9,168 nt of DNA, taken from the NCBI GenBank assembly GCA_021204285.1, contig JAJPZP010000200.1:2209-11376 (forward strand). Reading direction: 5' to 3'. Numbering within the stretch: the stretch's first letter is position 1; each line of letters begins with the position of its first letter. Below are positions 1-6,100 of this stretch, piece after piece. Source of the stretch: Lachnospiraceae bacterium (GTDB lineage: Bacteria; Bacillota; Clostridia; Lachnospirales; Lachnospiraceae). The notes beneath the pieces are model-generated. The model did not search any database. It was not told where the DNA came from and saw only the letters and a program-made list of their open reading frames with translations. The translations under genes were made by a program, and so were the position numbers.

Positions 1-2
1 TC

Positions 3-110
3 ACGCAGACGGACTCCAAAATTCCCGCGGAATATTTTATGCTCTCCAGTAATCCGGGCCAGAAGCTCTGTGTGATACGTTCCGGCAATCAGCTGATTGC
101 GCGGGGCGTG
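3..110 (+). repeat. Module tail before M0 (C-terminal end of an earlier beta-helix module)
   Basis: The codons read DSKIPAEYFML, then GQKLCVIRSGNQLIARG. This parallels the closing segment of other modules: TKASASWF followed by TTYKDGTVIRCGD in M1, and SKASASWF followed by ELVKSGSVIRYANG in M7. It shows that at least one more module lies upstream of the window. Confidence 0.65.
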
Positions 111-2594
111 GCGGTTCGCGTTACCTACAACGGCATGAGCAGGGATTACACGACTTTTGATCTGGCTGTCAGCGGCATCAGTTCTGATTTCGGGTCAAAA
201 ACGGGTAGCTACACCTTCACATTTGCGAGTAACGCAGCGATGACAAAGAATGTGACGCTGCCGACCTGTGTGACGGAACTGATTCTGACTACGGATGCGG
301 AAGAAAATGAGGACGGAACGCTCGCTTATTCTTATGCTGAGTTTGATCTTAAGGCTTATACGCTTTCTTCATCAAAAGCGACTGTGACACTGCATGAGGG
401 CCTCAGCCTGGTAAATTCAGGATCAAAAAATGCTACGCTGAGTCTGACCGTGACGCCGTCTTCCGGGAAATACTCCTTTAAGGTTACTACACTGGAGGAG
501 GGAGAGACCCTTTCGGCCGATTACAGTGACTGTGACAGCACGCTGCTTCTTGACGGCGTGAATATCACAGCGAGCAATGGTTCTGTCCTGCTGGCAGATG
601 AGGGAACCAGTGCCTATACTCTGGACTCTGTTATCACGACAAAACAGCTGTATGTGAATTCCGGAAGCTGGGCGATCAGCACGGTATCCGGTTCCATCGA
701 AAACAGCGGAACGCTGCGTGTGGATACCGCGAAGACGATCTCGACCCTGGATAACAAGAGCGGTGCAGTTTTTGTCTGTGGTACCTTTGTGCAGTCCAGC
801 AGCGGAAAGACCTGTCTGGAGGCAGAGTCCACTTTTGTGGTGGAACAGTCTGCAACGATTTATAATACCGTGCTCGGCGGACAGAACGGCGGGACGGCAG
901 GCGACGCTCATTTCTATCAGTACGAGGGCGCGTCGGTATCCTTCCTGACGAAGGTGTCGCAGACAAATTCGGAGGTTTACTTAAGCTGCGGGATTGTCGC
1001 GCTTGACGAAGACGGGAATCCGATCCTGGATGAGGAAGATGGTTCCTATACGGTAGCTGCAGCGGAAGCCCGTTCGACGCTTTTTACCACAAAGATTTCC
1101 AGCTTTCCGGTTTCATACTGCAAGGTGGAGCAGCCGGAGGACAATGCAGATTATACGCTTGTCTATCAGAATGGCCAGAAGATCTGTGTGGGCGGTGAGT
1201 GGATTTCCATTTATGCGCAAAATACAAACGGGAGCGAGACGCTGCTCGGTTCCTTTACCCGCTGGACCGATGCCCAGTCTTATCTGAATACGCTTTCCAA
1301 TACATCCACGTATTACATTGTGGAACTTTCTGAAGACGTGATTGTTGAAGAAAGTCTGACCATGCCTTCGAAAGTGGGTGGCCTGATTTTCCGTGGAAAG
1401 AGCGAGGACAGCAGAGTCGTATTTTCCTTTGTGGGGAATCTGACCTTGTCAGTGAACACGACTTTTGAAAATATCGAGCTGCAGCCGACAAAGTACAACA
1501 GTTCCACAGGTTCCTATGATAAGTATGCCAGCGTGATCACGCTGAACGGAAAAAATCTGACACTTACAAATGTAAAGGCGGAAAAGGGATATATTGACTA
1601 TATAAAGGGAACCACAGCCTCTGCCCTTACTGTGACAGATTCGGAACTGTACACCACCAGATATCTGACCACGATCGGGACTGTGAATGTAACAGATTCG
1701 GAGTTTACAGTTGGTACGAGCCTTAGCTGGAACGGCTCCGCGATTGCGTCGGTGACTTATCTGAATCTGACGGGTTCTACCGTTTCGGCACAGGGTTCCG
1801 TCGCTGTCACCAATACGCTGACGATGGAGAATTCCACACTGGATACGAACGGCAAAATGAGCCTGGTGAATGTAGTATCCAATGATGCGAACAATGTGAT
1901 TGGCTATGGCGGAAATATCTCCACAAAAATTCTGACGATCACAGGAACCGTGACATCGGATAAACTGACTGGTCAGGTGGATGTAGAGGTTACGGAAGGT
2001 GCGGCGATGACTGCAGAAACCGGTGAATATCCGTCCGTGCGCAAAGCCGCGCTGAGCCTTATCGTGTACTCGCTGGCAGACGAGGGCGGTGAAGGATACA
2101 GTGACGGCGCGACCCTCTTAAATGCCACGAAGGCTTCTGCCAGCTGGTTTGTCATCGGAAAAACGATTACGGAAGAAGAGGATACGGAGACGGTCTCCGT
2201 ACAGTATACGACCTATAAAGATGGAACGGTTATCCGCTGCGGAGATACAACCATTGGAGCGGCTGTCGTTCTGTATTCCCTTGATACGGATGGAAGCTAC
2301 CTGACGGACGGCGGCTTTGCCACACTGCAGGAGGCCTTCTCGGAGATTGACCGTCTGGCGGACACTGGCGCGGAGTATAAGATCACAATACAGGATGATA
2401 CGGCTGATGTTGTGACGAAAACGGGCACCAACCTGACATTCCCGACGAAGACGGCGGGCGTTCTTATCGCTGCGGCAGACGGAGTGGATAAGACGATTTA
2501 TTTTAACTCTTCCATTACGCTGAAGAGTGACGTGACTCTGGAAAATATTACCCTGTCGCCGAAGAGCTCTGCTACGATTGCGCTGAACGCCTAG
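3..2594 (+). CDS. Giant beta-helix repeat protein, upstream segment (5' partial, ends at in-frame TAG)
   Basis: This is not a complete gene. The frame is open from the left edge, and the ATG at 39 is only an internal Met: codons 3-38 (TQTDSKIPAEYF) already read as the tail of an earlier module, and no convincing ribosome binding site precedes it. Counting from that Met, residues 1-24 finish the previous module, 25-388 are module M0, 389-741 are M1, and 742-851 are the start of M2. Each module carries a [LM/F]PT- or MPS-type strand (NVTLPT at M0, SLTMPS at M1, NLTFPT at M2) followed by beta-helix-like rungs such as FENIELQPTK and LENITLSP. The M1 tail has LLNATKASASWF, which is repeated almost exactly in M7. 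The segment stops at TAG inside a rung of M2 (ALNA, stop, SLTLNN), not at a domain boundary. Function is inferred only from fold-like pattern and composition: an extracellular adhesin or structural stalk. I do not recognise a named gene. Confidence 0.75.
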   Translation, partial: TQTDSKIPAEYFMLSSNPGQKLCVIRSGNQLIARGVAVRVTYNGMSRDYTTFDLAVSGISSDFGSKTGSYTFTFASNAAMTKNVTLPTCVTELILTTDAEENEDGTLAYSYAEFDLKAYTLSSSKATVTLHEGLSLVNSGSKNATLSLTVTPSSGKYSFKVTTLEEGETLSADYSDCDSTLLLDGVNITASNGSVLLADEGTSAYTLDSVITTKQLYVNSGSWAISTVSGSIENSGTLRVDTAKTISTLDNKSGAVFVCGTFVQSSSGKTCLEAESTFVVEQSATIYNTVLGGQNGGTAGDAHFYQYEGASVSFLTKVSQTNSEVYLSCGIVALDEDGNPILDEEDGSYTVAAAEARSTLFTTKISSFPVSYCKVEQPEDNADYTLVYQNGQKICVGGEWISIYAQNTNGSETLLGSFTRWTDAQSYLNTLSNTSTYYIVELSEDVIVEESLTMPSKVGGLIFRGKSEDSRVVFSFVGNLTLSVNTTFENIELQPTKYNSSTGSYDKYASVITLNGKNLTLTNVKAEKGYIDYIKGTTASALTVTDSELYTTRYLTTIGTVNVTDSEFTVGTSLSWNGSAIASVTYLNLTGSTVSAQGSVAVTNTLTMENSTLDTNGKMSLVNVVSNDANNVIGYGGNISTKILTITGTVTSDKLTGQVDVEVTEGAAMTAETGEYPSVRKAALSLIVYSLADEGGEGYSDGATLLNATKASASWFVIGKTITEEEDTETVSVQYTTYKDGTVIRCGDTTIGAAVVLYSLDTDGSYLTDGGFATLQEAFSEIDRLADTGAEYKITIQDDTADVVTKTGTNLTFPTKTAGVLIAAADGVDKTIYFNSSITLKSDVTLENITLSPKSSATIALNA
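111..1202 (+). repeat. Tandem beta-helix module M0 (about 364 residues)
   Basis: It opens with AVRVTYNG and has the proline-marked strand NVTLPTCVTELILTT (Pro codon at 261). It ends with the hairpin YTLVYQNGQKICVGG. M0 is the most divergent copy: its front segment (DYTTFDLAVSGISSDFG) only loosely resembles the Ala/Ile helix-like segment of the others, and it lacks a clear tfeNi rung. Near its end (about 1005-1055) are two acidic turns, DEDGN and DEEDGS. Strand-rich stretches such as SGSIENSGTLRVD and LDNKSGAVFVCG look like beta-helix rungs. Confidence 0.6.
1203..2261 (+). repeat. Tandem beta-helix module M1 (about 353 residues)
   Basis: It opens ISIYAQNTNGSETLLG, then a helix-like WTDAQSYLNTLSNTSTYYIV and the marked strand SLTMPSKVGGLIFRG (Pro codon at 1365). 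The rung LTLSVNTTFENIELQPTK and the rung ITLNGKNLTLTNV follow; the latter is the counterpart of the place where M2 has its TAG. The tail carries ATLLNATKASASWF, an acidic loop (TEEEDTETVS) and the closing TTYKDGTVIRCGD. This is one of the most regular copies and is a good reference for aligning the others. Confidence 0.7.
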
Positions 2595-3131
2595 TCGCTC
2601 ACACTTAATAACTGTTCCGTGGCGAAAGATAAAAAAATCACGTCAATATCCGGATCAGGCGTGAGTGGGGCGTCTTCCCTTCTTATTTCCGGCAGTGATC
2701 TGACGGTGGCCGGAACCGTGTCGGGCGTAGGAACGGTCAGTCTGAGCGGGGTGACTCTTACCGCGCAGAGTACCGTCAATATTGGAAATCTTTATGCGCA
2801 GACAGGAGAGGAAGCACTGATCGGTTATGCGACTGTCACGCGCAAAAACGGTGTCGTCACTGCAGTCTCGACCAGCATGACGATCAACGGGGATGTGTAC
2901 GCCCAGAATGGCGTAACGCTGGGGCTTCTTGAGAAGGTAAGCGGAGAATATATACCTTTGGAACTGCTGGCGGACGATATGACAAATCTCAGCGGCTCCG
3001 GTGTCAATATTGCCAGGGCACTGAAGGTATCCACTGCGCAGATTTCCGTGATGACAGGGGCGGACGGGGCGACCTCTGACGCTCTGATCAAGTCTTCCGG
3101 CTATCTGACCTATACGACGACCACCCCGGGC
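2262..3131 (+). repeat. Tandem beta-helix module M2 (about 290 residues; contains the TAG)
   Basis: It opens AVVLYSLDTDGSYL, then FATLQEAFSEIDRLADTGAE and the marked strand NLTFPTKTAGVLIAA (Pro codon at 2442). The rung SITLKSDVTLENITLSPKSS leads into ALNA, the TAG, and SLTLNN. It is the shortest complete module, and its tail (from about 3015 to 3131) has lost a clear KASASWF motif. Rungs continue normally beyond the stop (LTVAGTVSGVGTVSLSGVTL). Confidence 0.65.
2592..2594 (+). other. In-frame TAG nonsense codon inside module M2
   Basis: Codons around it read ALNA, stop, SLTLNN. The same rung in M1 (1539-1565) reads TLNGKNLTLTN, placing the TAG opposite an AAA Lys codon; other modules have Ala or Asn there, so the original residue is uncertain. 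TAG is one base from AAG, CAG, GAG, TCG, TTG, TGG, TAC or TAT. The next codon is TCG; the CARYYA signal known to promote UAG readthrough is absent. Confidence 0.85.
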
Positions 3132-6100
3132 GTCCTTCTGTCCTATACGGATGCGGACGGCAGGTCAATGCAGACGCGTTGCCTGACGATTGCCCAGGCC
3201 TCGACAGAGATCAACAATCTGAAGACAAAGCGCGATTATACGATGGATCTTCAGGAAGCGATCACAAATATCAGCCTGTCCTCACCAGGGGCACTCACGA
3301 TGCCGTCGGCTTCCTATGTAAGCAGTCTTCTGATCGACGGAACACAGCTGGCAGCGGACGATGATTCGGATGATTCTGAGGCAGAAGAAATCCTGGAATC
3401 GGTCACGACAGTATACTTTACGGGCAGTATAACGCTCAGTGCAAATACGACGCTGAAAAATATAGACCTTGTTCAGATGGTAAAATCCGGTTCGGTCTAC
3501 TATACGACTGCGGATAAATATAATGACATGCCGCCGGTTATGACGTTTGCTGTCGGAGCCTATACGCTGTCAGTGGAAGGAGACGTGATCTTCCATACGC
3601 CGCTTTCTCTTACGGGCAGCAGCAAGGGAACACTGAGCATAACGACCGGTTCCCGCCTGTTTACCGAGACGAACGGGAATATCTTAAATGAAGCCGGGGA
3701 AGAAGAGAGTCTGATCTGCGGCTCTGTGACAAGCTTTGCCGGGATCAGTGTAAAGAGTGGACAGTCACTCATTTTAAAAGAGTATACGACAAATGGAAAA
3801 AGCTATACAGCCCCGAGTCTGAGCGCCACAACGCTGAACAATAAGGGTGTGATTGAGCTGCACAGTCATCTGGCGAAGAATTACGCGGCATCCGTCACAT
3901 TTGCAAACGCAGTGTTCCTGAACGGGACGCTTGACGTGGAAGGCAGTGCGACCTTCACCAATCTGACATTGTCCGGGGAGACAGAGATTACGGTTGATAA
4001 GACCTTTAATGTTACAGGCACACTGACCAGTACGACATCGGAAGCTTATCTTTATACCAGACGGCAGGGTGCAAATAAAGCGCCGTATCTGAATGTGTCA
4101 GGAACGGTGGTTCTGCAGGATGACAGCTCTGACCGGATCCATGTAGGTGTCTATCCGGTGGTGACCGACACAGACAGTGAAGTCCCTGTGACACTGACAG
4201 GCTCTCCGTCCGCGACCGGTCAGCTCCTGACCGCAAAAAGTGCCACTGCCGACAAATTCCTTCCGTGGGAGGAAAATGTGGGCATGTGCGATGAATACAG
4301 CGCGGAGGCGACAGATGGATATATCCTGAAAAAATCAGGAACAGCAATCTATGTCTATCAGAGTGATGAGATTGTCATTGCTCTTTGTGAAGGTGACCTG
4401 TCCGGGATGAGCCTGGCGGATGCGGAAACAGCAGGAGCAGTGCTTGACTATTATCCCAGCTTCTCCGATGCCGTAACAGCGCTCAACACGCTGAAGGATT
4501 CCTCAGTGATCTATACGCTGATGCTGCTCCAGGATGTGGGGAGTACCACCTCGCCGGTGTCGATTACAATGCCAACCTATGCGAAAGAAGTCTTCATCAC
4601 CAGTCAGGAGGATTCGGAAGGAAAGGCAAAAGGAATCTATTATACGAATACGATCACATTAAAATGCGCGACGGTGTTTGACGATGTGATCTTTGCACCG
4701 ATGAAGTCGAAGAACACCGGGACCTCGCTGGGCTTCTCCACCGGTGTCTATGATCTGATGCTGAAAGATGTGGAGGTAAGCAGTGCCCTGTCCGGCATGG
4801 CGCTCAGTTCGATTGCGGGCAACGCGAAGCAGACCACGACGCTGGACAGCGCAGGGCTTTCCCTGACCGGAAATGTGCAGAATTCCCTTTCCCTTATGAT
4901 CTGCCAGGATACGGAGATCAAGGGTGTGGTATCCACCACAAATCTCTGTCTGGAGGGCGGCGTCACACTGACAACGGGCAGTACGGTGACGCTCACAAAC
5001 GTGCAGAATAACGGTGATGAGATGAACGCGCTCGTCTATGGCAAGACGGCGAAAAATGTCACTTATCTGACGATCAGTGGCAATGTGGAAGGTACAAATA
5101 AGAATCCGCTGGCACTGAATCTGTGCTCTGACGCGACGGCAGAGGATCTGCTTCTTACCATGGATTCCAGCGGCCTGAAGACCAGTCTGACCGAGGCGAA
5201 GAAGCTGGCGAATATCACGAAGGCGCCCACCTCCTCGTTTACGCTCCTGCTGGACGGCGAGTCACTGGATAATCTGGCGACCGCTTATGTTGCGGACAAT
5301 ACGGATGAAGACAGTACGACGGAGACTGTGAGCAAAAATTATTATCTGGTGAAAGCGAACAAGGCGATCTATCTGACTGACGATGAGATGCCTGCGGCGG
5401 TCACACTGGCCTATGAGGACGAGTCGGAGAATGAAGTCTGGACGCTGTGCCTGGACTGGGCTCAGGCGGTAAACGAAATCGCGGCGCTTGCGGATGTGTC
5501 GATGGATTATAGCATATACCTCGATGAAGATGTTCTGGATACGAACATCACAGACAGCAGTCTCTACAGTACGCTCAGCATGCCGGCCAGCAATAAGGCA
5601 GGGTCTGTGACGGTGTGTCCGGCGGATGAGGAGTCGGATGAGGACAGTGAAGAGACGCAGGAGCGGACGACGATTCAGTTCTATGGAAACATCACCGCTT
5701 ATGGAAATCTGACACTGCAGGATATTGAGCTTAAACCTACGCGCAGTGCCTCTGTTGCGACGACAGCGGTTGATTTCAAGATCTCCGTGACGAAATCGAA
5801 TGCCGGTGCATCCCTGACGCTTGAAAATGTCTGCACCTGGACAGATGACAACTGGGAAAACGGTGACACGGAGACTACGGGATTCATCAGTCAGATCACA
5901 GGAACGAGCAACGTCACAGATGTGACGCTGATTGACTGTGACCTGCGTCTGAAGACCGGTTTCAGCAGCATCGGAGACCTGGCGCTTCAGGATACGACGC
6001 TTACGACCTGTGGTGCGACGACCATCTACGATCTGACTTTGACAGGGGAGACTTCCTGGGATGCCCTGGGAAAAACATCTGTTGCGAACATAGACAGCTC

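Noticed and set aside
39..41. ATG as the true start of the gene
   Set aside because: The codons before it are open and read as the tail of an earlier module. There is no signal peptide after it and no ribosome binding site before it.
423..911. 162-codon open frame on the minus strand
   Set aside because: It is opposite module M0, with Arg/Cys/His-rich composition and no plausible ribosome binding site or protein pattern; a shadow frame.
2619..2621. GTG as a genuine restart after the TAG
   Set aside because: There is no purine-rich site in the preceding bases, and a start here would begin mid-rung without a cap or export signal.
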